Shown here piece by piece: positions 49,073-58,230 of a DNA stretch of 64,000 bases. How positions within the stretch are numbered: the stretch's first letter is position 1; the number at the start of each line of letters is the position of its first letter. The translations under genes were made by a program, and so were the position numbers. The DNA is from Sphingobium scionense (lineage in GTDB: Bacteria; Pseudomonadota; Alphaproteobacteria; Sphingomonadales; Sphingomonadaceae), in the NCBI RefSeq assembly GCF_014197035.1, contig NZ_JACIEU010000001.1:367037-431036 (forward strand), written 5' to 3'. The notes under the pieces are model-generated. The model had not been told where the DNA came from and did not search any database. It saw only the letters and a program-made list of their open reading frames with translations.

Positions 49073-49103
49073 CCCTTCTGACAGTCCAAAGACGACAGAA
49101 GGG
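49073..49103 (+). promoter_or_regulatory. Leader hairpin before dioxygenase gene
   Basis: CCCTTCTG (49073-49080) and CAGAAGGG (49096-49103) form an 8-base stem with a 15-base loop, ending 9 bases before the start of the next gene. It could influence translation or just mark the previous gene's 3' end. Confidence 0.4.
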
Positions 49104-49112
49104 TAGAGCGAG

Positions 49113-50021
49113 ATGATGCAGGATGGCGCGCATGACGACCATGGCCATGGCCATGGCCTGGCCGACGATCTGGCGCAGATGCGCAAGCTGGCCGGCGAGG
49201 CGATGGGCCGGCGCCGGACGCTGCGCCTGCTCTTTTCGGCCGGCAGCGCCGCGCTGATCACCGCCTGCGGCGGCGGCAGCAGCGACAGCGATCGTGACAC
49301 GTCGACCGCCACGCCGACGCCCACCCCTACCCCGACGCCAACCCCCACGCCGACCCCGACGTCGAGCACCTGCATCGCCGACCCGGAAGAGACCAACGGC
49401 CCCTACCCTGCCGACGGGTCCAACAGCAGCAATGGCAGTGTCGTCAATGTGCTGGACGATAGCGGCATCGTGCGCACCGACATACGGTCGAGCTTCGGAT
49501 CGTCGAGCGGCACGGCCGAGGGCATTTATATGCAGCTCAGCATCACGGTGGTGAACGTCAATGGCAGCTGCGCGCCGCTGGAGGGCTATGCCGTCTATAT
49601 CTGGCACTGCACCCGCGACGGCCTCTATTCGCTCTATACCGTGCCGGGCGAAAATTATCTGCGCGGCGTGGGCGTGACTGACGCCAATGGCCAGGTGACC
49701 TTCACCAGCATCTTCCCCGGCTGCTATGACGGCCGCTACCCGCATATCCATTTCGAGGTCTATCCCAGCCTCGCCAAGGCGACCAGCTATGCCAATCGCC
49801 TGCTGACGTCGCAGTTCGCGATGCCGACGGCGGCTTGCACCACGGTCTATGCCACCAGCGGCTATTCCAGCAGCAAGACCAACTTCGCCAAGATCACCAC
49901 CAGCAGCGACAATGTGTTCGGCGACAACACGTCGGCCCAGGTCGCGGCGATGACGCCCACCATGACCGGCGATACGACCAATGGCTTCACCGGCACGGTG
50001 ACGGTCGGCATCGCCATCTGA
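49113..50021 (+). CDS. Exported intradiol dioxygenase-like lipoprotein
   Basis: A 302-residue protein with the core of intradiol ring-cleavage dioxygenases (protocatechuate/catechol type). The iron ligands expected of the family are visible: Tyr96 (GPYPADG), Tyr207, His209 and His211 (DGRYPHIHFEV). Unlike classical cytoplasmic enzymes it has an export signal with RRR and Cys52 as lipobox (LITAC), preceded by a His-rich start (HDDHGHGHG) and followed by a Thr-Pro repeat spacer (about 67-81). It precedes a two-component pair. Confidence 0.85.
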   Translation: MMQDGAHDDHGHGHGLADDLAQMRKLAGEAMGRRRTLRLLFSAGSAALITACGGGSSDSDRDTSTATPTPTPTPTPTPTPTPTSSTCIADPEETNGPYPADGSNSSNGSVVNVLDDSGIVRTDIRSSFGSSSGTAEGIYMQLSITVVNVNGSCAPLEGYAVYIWHCTRDGLYSLYTVPGENYLRGVGVTDANGQVTFTSIFPGCYDGRYPHIHFEVYPSLAKATSYANRLLTSQFAMPTAACTTVYATSGYSSSKTNFAKITTSSDNVFGDNTSAQVAAMTPTMTGDTTNGFTGTVTVGIAI

Positions 50022-50029
50022 CAGGAATT

Positions 50030-50797
50030 ATGCGGATGACTTTGCAGGGATCGCCTTCAGTCGATATGCTGACCGCCAATATGGACGGATCGCGCATATT
50101 GGTGGTCGACGATGATGCGGACATCCGCATCCTGTTGTCGGATTTTCTGGAGCAGCATGGCTTTGCCGTGACCGCCGTCGCGGACGGCGTGGCGATGGAT
50201 CAGGCGCTCGCCGCGCAGACGTTCGACATCGCCGTGCTGGATGTGATGATGCCGGGCGAGGACGGGCTGTCGATCCTGCGGCGGCTGGCCGCGAGCGGCG
50301 ACCTGCCGATCATCATGCTGTCGGCGATCGGCGGCGATATCGACCGGATCGTCGGGCTGGAAATGGGGGCGGAGGATTATCTGCCCAAACCGTGCAATCC
50401 GCGCGAACTGCTCGCCCGCGTCCGCACCGTGCTGCGCCGCAATCGCCGCCAGGCATCGGAACCGCAAATTCCTGCCGGCCAGCGGCTGCGCTTTGCCGGC
50501 TGGCAGGTCGACATGGGCGTGCGCCTGCTGACCGACCCTGACAATGTCGTTGTCACTTTGACCGACGGCGAGTTCCGCCTACTGCGCGCCTTCATCGAGC
50601 ATCCGCGCCGGGTGCTGAGCCGCGACCAGTTGCTCGACTATTCGGCCGGCAGCGACGCGGAAAGCTATGACCGGGCGATCGACGTCCAGGTCAGCCGCCT
50701 GCGCCGCAAGCTGGAACGTAGCGGCATGGGGGACGAACTGGTCCGCACCATCCGCAACGAAGGCTATATGTTCACCGCCGAGGTCCGCACCGCGTGA
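50030..50797 (+). CDS. OmpR-family response regulator
   Basis: A 255-residue DNA-binding response regulator: receiver domain (VVDDDADIR; phospho-acceptor Asp in VLDVMMPGEDG; Lys in YLPKP) then a winged-helix OmpR output domain (VTLTDGEFRLLRAFIEHPRRVLSRDQLLDY ... RAIDVQVSRLRRKLER). It starts 8 bases after the dioxygenase gene and overlaps the kinase gene as GTGA. Confidence 0.92.
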   Translation: MRMTLQGSPSVDMLTANMDGSRILVVDDDADIRILLSDFLEQHGFAVTAVADGVAMDQALAAQTFDIAVLDVMMPGEDGLSILRRLAASGDLPIIMLSAIGGDIDRIVGLEMGAEDYLPKPCNPRELLARVRTVLRRNRRQASEPQIPAGQRLRFAGWQVDMGVRLLTDPDNVVVTLTDGEFRLLRAFIEHPRRVLSRDQLLDYSAGSDAESYDRAIDVQVSRLRRKLERSGMGDELVRTIRNEGYMFTAEVRTA

Positions 50798-52158
50798 GCC
50801 CGGCACCGTCGCAGCCCGCGGGCGACGGGGGCCGCTACAATCCCTCGATCCTCACGCGGATCGTCTTTCTGGTCGCTGCCACCTTGCTGCTGGCGCTGGG
50901 CGCGATGATGCTGGTCGCCTTTCGTGGCCCGCCGCCCCATGCCCGGCCGATGATGCTGGTGGAGGCGACCGGCCTGCTGCGCGGCGGCACCCAGCCGCCC
51001 GGCAGTTGGCAGATCAGCCGCTATGAATCCGATCGTGCCCCTGCCGCTGATGGCGGACAGGAAAGCAATCGTCCGGGCGCCGAGCGTATTGCCGGCCTGC
51101 TGGGCGTGCCGGCCAGTGCAGTGGCATTGATCCAGGAACGGCCACCGATCGGCATGCCGCGCTCCGGTCCGGAGGCCGGACCACGCCCCGACATGGGGAT
51201 GGAATTCGACCCCGGCCGGATGATGCTGCGCGGCAGCTTTGCGCTGGCCGTGCGCGAGGACGGCAAGAACTGGACCGTGCTGCTGGGACGGCAGGGACCG
51301 AACTGGCGCTGGTATGCGATCACCCTGTCGTTGATGGCGGGCATCTTCATCCTGCTGCTGCTGCCGGCCTATTGGGTCGCGCGGCGCATCACCCAGCCGA
51401 TCCGCCTGCTGTCCGAAGGTGTCGCGCGCGAGCGGCCGGAGCGCGCCGAGCCGCTGCCGATCGGCGGACCGCCCGAAGTGCGCGCCATGGGCATCGCCTA
51501 TAATCATATGCGCGCGCGGATCGCCGATTATGTGTCGGAGCGCACCGCCATGCTGGTCGCGATCGCCCATGACCTGCGCACGCCGATGACGCGCCTGTCC
51601 TTTCGCCTGGAACAATTGCCCGACGGCCCCCGCGCCAAGGCGCAGGCGGACGTGCAGGAAATGCGGGCAATGGTCACCGACCTGCTCGATTTCATGCGCG
51701 AAGGAACTGAAGGACGCCAGCGCGCGCGCATCGACCTGTCCGCGATCGTCGAGACACTGGCCGACGATCTGGCCGACATGGGCCATGACGTCGCCGTCAC
51801 CGACAGCGCGCGCGCGGTGATAGAAGGCGACGCCCTCGCGCTGCGCCGCTGCATCGCCAACATGGTCGAGAATGCGGTCCGCTATGGCGGATCGGCGCGC
51901 GTCAGCCTGCGGATCGAGGGCGCACGGGCGATCGTCGATGTCGAGGATTCCGGTCCCGGCGTTCCACCCGAGATTCTCGACCGGCTGTGCGAGCCCTTCT
52001 ATCGCGGCGAAGCCTCCCGCAATCGCGAGACCGGCGGCGTGGGGCTGGGCCTGTCGATCGCCCGCACCATCGCCGAAGGGCATGAGGGCAGCATCGGCTT
52101 CGCCAACCGGGCCGAGGGGGGCCTGCGTGCAACCCTGATCCTGCCGCTCGATCGCTAA
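50794..52158 (+). CDS. EnvZ-type sensor histidine kinase
   Basis: A 454-residue membrane kinase: helix 1 (IVFLVAATLLLALGAMMLVA), a Pro/Met/Gly-rich periplasmic domain of ~130 residues, helix 2 (WYAITLSLMAGIFILLLLPAYWVA), HAMP, dimerisation domain with phospho-His in AIAHDLRTPMTRLSFRLEQL, and ATPase motifs NMVENAVRYG, DSGPGVPPE and GVGLGLSIA. GTG start overlapping the regulator stop. It overlaps the convergent gene by 4 bases. Confidence 0.92.
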   Translation: MSPAPSQPAGDGGRYNPSILTRIVFLVAATLLLALGAMMLVAFRGPPPHARPMMLVEATGLLRGGTQPPGSWQISRYESDRAPAADGGQESNRPGAERIAGLLGVPASAVALIQERPPIGMPRSGPEAGPRPDMGMEFDPGRMMLRGSFALAVREDGKNWTVLLGRQGPNWRWYAITLSLMAGIFILLLLPAYWVARRITQPIRLLSEGVARERPERAEPLPIGGPPEVRAMGIAYNHMRARIADYVSERTAMLVAIAHDLRTPMTRLSFRLEQLPDGPRAKAQADVQEMRAMVTDLLDFMREGTEGRQRARIDLSAIVETLADDLADMGHDVAVTDSARAVIEGDALALRRCIANMVENAVRYGGSARVSLRIEGARAIVDVEDSGPGVPPEILDRLCEPFYRGEASRNRETGGVGLGLSIARTIAEGHEGSIGFANRAEGGLRATLILPLDR

Positions 52159-53330
52159 AGCATCATCCCCTTCAATTCCTGCAGCACCATCGCGGTCGGC
52201 ATCGACAGGAACATCGCCACCAGAAAAGGTGCCAGCGTCGCCGCGATCAGGATCAGCAGGCTGCGCAGGTCGACCGGCAGGAAGCGCATCGCATAGACGT
52301 TGGACACCACGCCATAGAGGTCGGCTGCCGCCGAAAAGTCGGGTGCGGAAAGAAGGTCGGGCTGCTCGTCCGCCGGGCCGTCGAACCAACGGTTCTCGAA
52401 CGACCGGCCGAGCGCCACCGCCAGCGCGCCATAATGCATCGCGTTGCGCCGCCAGGCCCGCGCCATTACCGGGCGAAACACACCCAGCGGCGCAACGCAC
52501 AGCAGCAGCACCAGCACCACCGTGCCGCCGATCAGGAAGCCGCCGGTCATCGGCGTCGCTGCGCCCTGGAGATGGACATTGGCGAAGCGCCCCGCCGTGA
52601 TGCAGCCGATCCCCAGCGCGAAAGTGCCAAAAGCGCGGACCGACTGAGCCAGAAAGCCCAGGCCGCCCGCATTGTCGGGATGGGCGACGATCAACCGCAA
52701 GTCCATCGCCGCGACCTTGTGCAGCAATCGGGTCCACAGCAGGATGCGCCAGAGCCAGCCCATCAGCAGCATCAGCAATATCGGCAGGCTGACCAGCATA
52801 TGCCACCATCCGGCCGCCGATAGTCGGCCCTGCCCGACGATCGTCCAGGCCGGCAGACCATGGGTGGAAATGCCGGTCGCAAACAGCCACAGGATGAAGG
52901 CATAGGCGAGCAGCAGCACCAGCAGTTCGGCCGATGGCGCCCGCACCGCGGCGCGGGCGCTTGCCAGTTCGCCCCCCAGCCGCTCGACCGCATCGGACGG
53001 CAATAGTCCCGAGATGGCGAAATGGCGCACCACCACGCCCAGGCGCCGCGCGGTTTCGACATGGGCGACCAGCAGGATCGGCACGGCAAAGGCGAAACGG
53101 GCATGCGTGCCGAGATCGCGCAGAAAATCGCGGAGGTCACTGGTCCGATCATGACCCGGCACCAGCAGGATCAGCAGGAGGAGCGGCAGCCAGCCGATTG
53201 CCAGCGCGAGCAGCGCGCGCGACCGCACCGTGGTCAGTGCGGGGACCGACAGACGGACAAGGCCGGGCAGACCGCGCGGCGGCCCCCATTCGAACAGGTC
53301 GTGTCCATCCGCGTCCGCATCGTTGGTCAC
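52155..53330 (-). CDS. Multi-span membrane protein, unknown function
   Basis: A 391-residue protein with roughly six to eight hydrophobic segments, for example ALLALAIGWLPLLLLILLVP and LLVLLLAYAFILWLFATGI. GTG 53330 is chosen because GAAAGGG precedes it. No family is recognised; conserved charged stretches (HVETARRLGVVVRHFA, WRILLWTRLLHKVAAMDLRLI) suggest cytoplasmic loops. Confidence 0.6.
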   Translation of the reverse strand: MTNDADADGHDLFEWGPPRGLPGLVRLSVPALTTVRSRALLALAIGWLPLLLLILLVPGHDRTSDLRDFLRDLGTHARFAFAVPILLVAHVETARRLGVVVRHFAISGLLPSDAVERLGGELASARAAVRAPSAELLVLLLAYAFILWLFATGISTHGLPAWTIVGQGRLSAAGWWHMLVSLPILLMLLMGWLWRILLWTRLLHKVAAMDLRLIVAHPDNAGGLGFLAQSVRAFGTFALGIGCITAGRFANVHLQGAATPMTGGFLIGGTVVLVLLLCVAPLGVFRPVMARAWRRNAMHYGALAVALGRSFENRWFDGPADEQPDLLSAPDFSAAADLYGVVSNVYAMRFLPVDLRSLLILIAATLAPFLVAMFLSMPTAMVLQELKGMML

Positions 53331-53436
53331 AGGCACCCTTTCCGTTTCGCATCGGTCCACCAGAACCGCGACGATAGGAAACAGGCCCTTCCCGCCTATC
53401 GGGATTTATGCTGAGCCGGCCGGAAATCGGCTGCCG

Positions 53437-53607
53437 TCACTGGTCGGCAGACTTGCCGTCCTTCTTGGCCTTGTGCGCCTTGAGCAGGGCGTCGATCTCG
53501 ACGATCCGCTCGCGTTCCGGGGTGCCCTTGGGCAGGCCCTTGAGACGGCATTCGGCCCATAATTTGCGCCGCTCGGATTCCAGCGCCTTGAGATAGAGAT
53601 CGGCCAA
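53437..53607 (-). CDS. Small 56-residue cytoplasmic protein
   Basis: A compact, charged helical protein reading MADLYLKALESERRKLWAEC and ending GKSADQ. It starts with TTG 53607 and has a strong AGGAGG site 5-6 bases upstream, which is the main reason to accept it. It begins only 15 bases past the U-run of the typA terminator, so it may be expressed by read-through. Coiled-coil-like heptads suggest it binds a partner. Confidence 0.6.
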   Translation of the reverse strand: MADLYLKALESERRKLWAECRLKGLPKGTPERERIVEIDALLKAHKAKKDGKSADQ

Positions 53608-53621
53608 TGCAGCCTCCTGGA

Positions 53622-53656
53622 TAAAGAAAAGGGCCGGCGCCTCGCGACACCGGCCC
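53622..53656 (-). terminator. Terminator of typA
   Basis: On the minus strand, GGGCCGG / CCGGCCC stem with a 12-base loop followed by TTTTCTTTAT. It ends the typA transcript just before the 56-residue gene. Confidence 0.8.
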
Positions 53657-53712
53657 TTTCGTAACTTGTCTAGCCGAAAATCAGGCAGCCTTATTTGGGC
53701 TGCCCGGAATCA

Positions 53713-55530
53713 TCAGGCGGCCTTGGCACGGCTCATGCGCTTGCGCTCGTTCGGATCGAGGTAGCGCTTGCGCAGACGGATCGTCTTGGGCGTCACTTCG
53801 ACCATTTCATCATCGTCGATATAGGCGATCGCCTGTTCCAGCGTCATCTTCTTGGGCGGGGTCAGGCGGACGGCGTCGTCCTTGCCGCTGGCGCGGAAGT
53901 TGGTCAGCGCCTTCGACTTCATCGGGTTGACTTCGAGGTCTTCGGGCTTGGCGTTCTCGCCGATCACCATGCCTTCATAGAGCGCTTCGCCCACGCCGAC
54001 GAACAGGATGCCGCGATCTTCCAGCGGACCCAGCGCATAGGCATTGGCTTCGCCAGCGCCGTTCGAGATCAGGACGCCATTCTTGCGGCCTTCGATCTTG
54101 CCCTTGTGGGGGCCGTACTTCTCGAACAGGCGGTTCATGATGCCGGTGCCGCGCGTGTCGGACAGGAATTCGCCATGATAGCCGATCAGGCCGCGCGAGG
54201 GCGCGGAGAAGGTGATGCGGGTCTTGCCGCCGCCCGAGGGACGCATGTCGGTCATCTCGGCCTTGCGGATGTTCATCTTGTCGACGACCGTGCCCGAGAA
54301 TTCATCGTCCACGTCGATGACGACGGTTTCATACGGTTCGGTCTTGCCGCCATTCTCGTCTTCGCCGAACAGCACGCGCGGACGCGAGATGCCCAGTTCA
54401 AAGCCTTCGCGGCGCATGGTTTCGATGAGGACGCCCAGCTGCAATTCGCCGCGGCCCGCGACTTCGAAGCTGTCCTTGTCGTCCGATTCCGTCACCTTGA
54501 TGGCGACGTTCGATTCCGCTTCGCGGGCCAGACGGTCGCGGATCATGCGGCTCGTCACCTTGCTGCCTTCACGGCCGGCCATCGGCGAATCGTTCACGGC
54601 GAAGCGCATCGACAGGGTCGGCGGATCGATCGGCTGCGCCTGGATCGGTTCGCTGACCTGCGGATCGGCAATGGTGTTGGCGACGGTCGCGACGGTCAGA
54701 CCGGCCAGCGAGATGATGTCGCCTGCCTTGGCTTCGTCGACCGGCACGCGGTCCAGGCCCTGGAACGACATGATCTTCGACGCGCGGCCGGTTTCGATCA
54801 CATTGCCGTCCATGTCGAGCGCGTGGATCGGCTGGTTGACCTTGACCGTGCCCGACTGGACGCGGCCGGTCAGGATACGACCCAGGAAGTTGTCGCGATC
54901 GAGCAAAGTCACGAGGAAGCTGAACGGCGCGTCCTGATCCAGCGACGGCGGCGGCACATGGTCGACGATCTTCTGGAACAGCGGCTCCAGCGTGCCTTCA
55001 CGGCGCTGCGAATCCTCGCTGGCATAGCCGTTGCGGCCCGATGCGTAGAGGACGGGGAAGTCGAGCTGTTCGTCGGTGGCGTCGAGCGTCACGAACAGGT
55101 CGAACACTTCGTCCAGCACTTCCTGGATGCGCTCGTCGGGACGGTCGACCTTGTTGACGACGACGATGGGCTTGAGGCCCAGGGCCAGCGCCTTGCCGGT
55201 CACGAACTTGGTCTGCGGCATCGCGCCTTCCGACGAATCGACCAGCAGGATCACGCCGTCGACCATCGAGAGGATGCGCTCCACTTCACCGCCGAAGTCG
55301 GCGTGGCCGGGCGTATCGACGATGTTGATGCGGGTGCCGTTCCATTCGACCGAGGTGGGCTTCGCCAGAATGGTGATGCCGCGTTCCTTTTCCAGGTCGT
55401 TCGAGTCCATGGCGCGTTCTTCGACGCGCTGGTTGTCGCGGAAGGTGCCGGACTGGCGGAAAAGCTGGTCGACGAGCGTGGTCTTGCCATGGTCGACGTG
55501 CGCGATGATCGCGATATTACGCAGGGACAT
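53713..55530 (-). CDS. typA: Ribosome-associated GTPase TypA/BipA
   Basis: Translational GTPase of 605 residues involved in ribosome assembly and stress growth. G1 AHVDHGKT, G3 DTPGHADF and G4 NKVDRPDER are visible, followed by EF-G-like domains III and V and the TypA-specific C-terminus with PSRGLIGYHGEFLSDTRGTGIMN. Start MSLRNIAIIAHVDHG; a longer upstream reading is not supported. Confidence 0.97.
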   Translation of the reverse strand: MSLRNIAIIAHVDHGKTTLVDQLFRQSGTFRDNQRVEERAMDSNDLEKERGITILAKPTSVEWNGTRINIVDTPGHADFGGEVERILSMVDGVILLVDSSEGAMPQTKFVTGKALALGLKPIVVVNKVDRPDERIQEVLDEVFDLFVTLDATDEQLDFPVLYASGRNGYASEDSQRREGTLEPLFQKIVDHVPPPSLDQDAPFSFLVTLLDRDNFLGRILTGRVQSGTVKVNQPIHALDMDGNVIETGRASKIMSFQGLDRVPVDEAKAGDIISLAGLTVATVANTIADPQVSEPIQAQPIDPPTLSMRFAVNDSPMAGREGSKVTSRMIRDRLAREAESNVAIKVTESDDKDSFEVAGRGELQLGVLIETMRREGFELGISRPRVLFGEDENGGKTEPYETVVIDVDDEFSGTVVDKMNIRKAEMTDMRPSGGGKTRITFSAPSRGLIGYHGEFLSDTRGTGIMNRLFEKYGPHKGKIEGRKNGVLISNGAGEANAYALGPLEDRGILFVGVGEALYEGMVIGENAKPEDLEVNPMKSKALTNFRASGKDDAVRLTPPKKMTLEQAIAYIDDDEMVEVTPKTIRLRKRYLDPNERKRMSRAKAA

Positions 55531-55773
55531 GTCTTGCCTTTGGGATATGGGGCTCCCCTGGCCGACACAAGGCCGCGCAGAGGCTTCGGGCGCGCCCCTA
55601 CAGGAAATGACGCGTTGCGGCAAGGGGAGCCGATGGATCGACCGGCGACGTCGGCCCGATCTCGCGGCGGGCAGATGAATATCCTGTCATGATATGATGT
55701 TTCCCTTGCCCCACCGGGGCGCCTGCCTATGACGGCCGGTCAGGTTCGCACCTCCATAAGAAAAGGACATACC

Positions 55774-57333
55774 ATGCGGCTGACCGCCACCCTTGGCTTT
55801 GCTTCCCTCCTCGCCCTTTCCGTGTCCCATCCTGCCTTCGCGCAGAAGGATGGCGCGCCCGACGCCGCCAGGCAGCATGCCGAGCAGATAGCGGACGAGA
55901 TCGCCAAGAACTGGGCCAGCGCCCCGGTCGAGGAAGTGACCAAGACCAGCAAGGGCACGGCGAGCGTCGACGGCAAGTCGATCGCCTATAGCGCGACCGC
56001 CGGCACGCTGACCATCCGCGACGCCCAGGGCAAGCCGACCGCCAGCGTCTTCTACACCGCCTATACCGCGCCTGGTAAGCACCGCCCGCTGACCTTCTTC
56101 TACAATGGCGGTCCGGGTTCGGCTTCGCTGTGGCTGCGCATGGGCAGCTTTGCGCCCGATCATGTCCGCACCGGCAATCCCGAAGCGGTCGCCCCCGCGC
56201 CCTTCGATGTCGGCCCCAATCCCGACAGCCTGATCGGCAGCACCGACATGGTGTTCCTGGACGCGGTGGGATCGGGCTATTCGCGGCCGCTGGGCGACGC
56301 CAAGGGCGCCGACTTCTATGGCGTCGACCAGGATGTCGATGCCTTCGCCAAGGCGATCCTGCGCTACACCACGAAGAATGGCCGCTGGGGCGATCCCAAA
56401 TATATTTTCGGCGAAAGCTATGGCACCACCCGTTCGGGCGCGCTGGCCTATCAACTGGAAGATCGCGGCATGGCGCTGAACGGCGTCATCCTGCTGTCCT
56501 CGATCATGAATTATGGCGTGCGCCAGTCGGGTTTCGACACCATCCATATCGGCTATCTGCCAAGCTATGCCGCGACCGCCTGGTATCATAACCGCGTGCC
56601 CGGCGGCCGTCCGGCCAGCCTGGAAGCCTTTGTCGAGGAAGCGCGGCAGTTCGCCAACGGTCCCTATGCCGCCGCGCTGCTGAAGGGCCAGGACATCAGT
56701 GCCCAGGAAGAGGACGCCGTCGCCCAGCAGATGAGCCGCTTCACTGGCCTGTCGGTCGATTATCTCAAGCGCGCAAACCTGCGCGTAAGCCTCAGCCGCT
56801 TCCGCAAGGAATTGCTGCGCGACGGGCGCGAGACGCTCGGCCGGTTCGACAGCCGCTACAAGGGCATCGACGAGGATGCGGCGGGCGAAGACCCCGAATA
56901 TGATCCGTCGGACACCGCGATCAGCGGCCTCTATGTCGGCAGCTTCCTGGATCAGCTGACCAACAAGCTCGGCTATCAGACCGACCTCAGCTATCGACTG
57001 AGCGCGCGGGAAGGCGGCGCCTTCAACTGGGACTGGAGCCATGAGCCGCCGTCGGGCCGCAAGCAGAATGTCGCCGACGTCACCGCCGACCTCAGCACCG
57101 CGATGCGCATCAATCCGCATCTGCGCGTGCTGTCGCTCAACGGCTATTATGACATGGCGACGCCCTTCTTCTCGACCGAGCGGGACCTCAAGCACATGAT
57201 GCTGGCGCCGGCGCTGCGGCCGAACCTGCAGTTCAAATATTATCCGGCGGGCCACATGGTCTATCTGAACCCGGAAGCGCTGCACCAGATGCGGCTCGAC
57301 ATGGAGCGCTATTACGCCGAGGGCGCGCGCTGA
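55774..57333 (+). CDS. Exported S10-type serine carboxypeptidase-like protein
   Basis: A 519-residue exported hydrolase with signal peptide (MRLTATLGFASLLALSVSHPAFA). S10 features: FFYNGGPGSASL oxyanion region, GESYG nucleophile serine, SLNGYYDMATPF with the catalytic Asp and YYPAGHMVYLN with the His. Likely acts on peptides in the periplasm. ATG preceded by AAGGA. Confidence 0.88.
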   Translation: MRLTATLGFASLLALSVSHPAFAQKDGAPDAARQHAEQIADEIAKNWASAPVEEVTKTSKGTASVDGKSIAYSATAGTLTIRDAQGKPTASVFYTAYTAPGKHRPLTFFYNGGPGSASLWLRMGSFAPDHVRTGNPEAVAPAPFDVGPNPDSLIGSTDMVFLDAVGSGYSRPLGDAKGADFYGVDQDVDAFAKAILRYTTKNGRWGDPKYIFGESYGTTRSGALAYQLEDRGMALNGVILLSSIMNYGVRQSGFDTIHIGYLPSYAATAWYHNRVPGGRPASLEAFVEEARQFANGPYAAALLKGQDISAQEEDAVAQQMSRFTGLSVDYLKRANLRVSLSRFRKELLRDGRETLGRFDSRYKGIDEDAAGEDPEYDPSDTAISGLYVGSFLDQLTNKLGYQTDLSYRLSAREGGAFNWDWSHEPPSGRKQNVADVTADLSTAMRINPHLRVLSLNGYYDMATPFFSTERDLKHMMLAPALRPNLQFKYYPAGHMVYLNPEALHQMRLDMERYYAEGAR

Positions 57334-57340
57334 CCTCACT

Positions 57341-57463
57341 TCCATCCTCCCCTGCAAGGGGAGGTGGCAGGGCGAAGCCCTGACGGAGGGGTGTTCCGTC
57401 ATCGATAGCGAAGACACCCCTCCACCACTTCGTGGTCCCCCTCCCCTTGCAGGGGAGGATGGA
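57341..57463. repeat. Nested inverted-repeat element
   Basis: Outer arms are a perfect 24-base inverted repeat (57341-57364 with 57440-57463). Inside lie three more perfect hairpins: CAGGGC-GAA-GCCCTG (57368-57382), GGAGGGGTGT with ACACCCCTCC (57385-57394 with 57414-57423) and ACCAC-TTC-GTGGT (57424-57436). The outer arms are themselves partly palindromic. It lies between convergent genes. Confidence 0.7.
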
Positions 57464-57487
57464 GATTTCCTGCGATCATGGGATCGC

Positions 57488-58186
57488 TCAATAGCGCAGT
57501 TTGGGATACCAGTCGGCCGGCCGCCCCTGCGGCGTCAGGTCGAGGATCGACCAGAGCGCGGCGATATCGGGTGCGTCGCGGGAATCCTGGCCCGGATCGG
57601 CCATGTCTCGGCCCATCTCGCTCATCCAGAAGAGCCGCACCTGATCGCCGTCGCGGCGATAGACGATCAACGCGGGATATTCGCCGTCGGGCTGGAGCAG
57701 GTCAAGATCGCGCGCATAATCGTCGCCGATCGTCTGGATGAAGTCGGTATTGCGCCAGCCCCGCTCCTGCGCGAAGGCGAATTGCCGTTCGACCGGGCTG
57801 CGGCTCAATATCTTGTAGGCGACGCGCTGCTTGATGTCGGTCGCATTGCCATCGACCGCGCCGATCCAGTTGGTACACATCGGGCAGGGCCGCTCGCGTT
57901 CCGGCCCATACATCCAATAGTAGCTGACCAGCACATGCTTGTCGCCGAACAGGTCGAGAAGGCCGACCTCGAAGCCCTGCTCATCCTTGAAGCGATAATC
58001 CTTGGTGATCAGCGGGCCGGGCGGCAGCGCCTGACGCTGGGCGGTCAGGCGCGTCATGTGGCGACGAAAGTCGATCTCCGCCGCCAGCAGATCCTGCCGC
58101 GCCTTCGCATAGTCCGCGCTTTCGCCGGGAAATGCCGGCCGGCGATGTGCCGCCATATCGGCGGCCGGGGTCAGTTGTTGGTTCAT
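57488..58186 (-). CDS. DUF899 thioredoxin-like protein
   Basis: A 232-residue DUF899 protein, a thioredoxin-like fold family. Typical pieces: LVSYYWMYGPERERPCPMCTNWIGAVDGNATDI with the CPMC active-site-like pair, and GDDYARDLDLL. Biological role unknown; homologues are annotated as possible peroxiredoxin-like. Start MNQQLTPAAD at 58186. Confidence 0.85.
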   Translation of the reverse strand: MNQQLTPAADMAAHRRPAFPGESADYAKARQDLLAAEIDFRRHMTRLTAQRQALPPGPLITKDYRFKDEQGFEVGLLDLFGDKHVLVSYYWMYGPERERPCPMCTNWIGAVDGNATDIKQRVAYKILSRSPVERQFAFAQERGWRNTDFIQTIGDDYARDLDLLQPDGEYPALIVYRRDGDQVRLFWMSEMGRDMADPGQDSRDAPDIAALWSILDLTPQGRPADWYPKLRY

Positions 58187-58230
58187 GGCCTCTCTCCTCC
58201 CGCGCCGAACGCGGCGCGGGAGGAGAAGGT

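Noticed and set aside
49300..49370. Repeat array resembling CRISPR
   Set aside because: It is the in-frame Thr-Pro coding repeat of the dioxygenase gene.
53695..55692. Long open frame antisense to typA
   Set aside because: Shadow of typA for the same reason.
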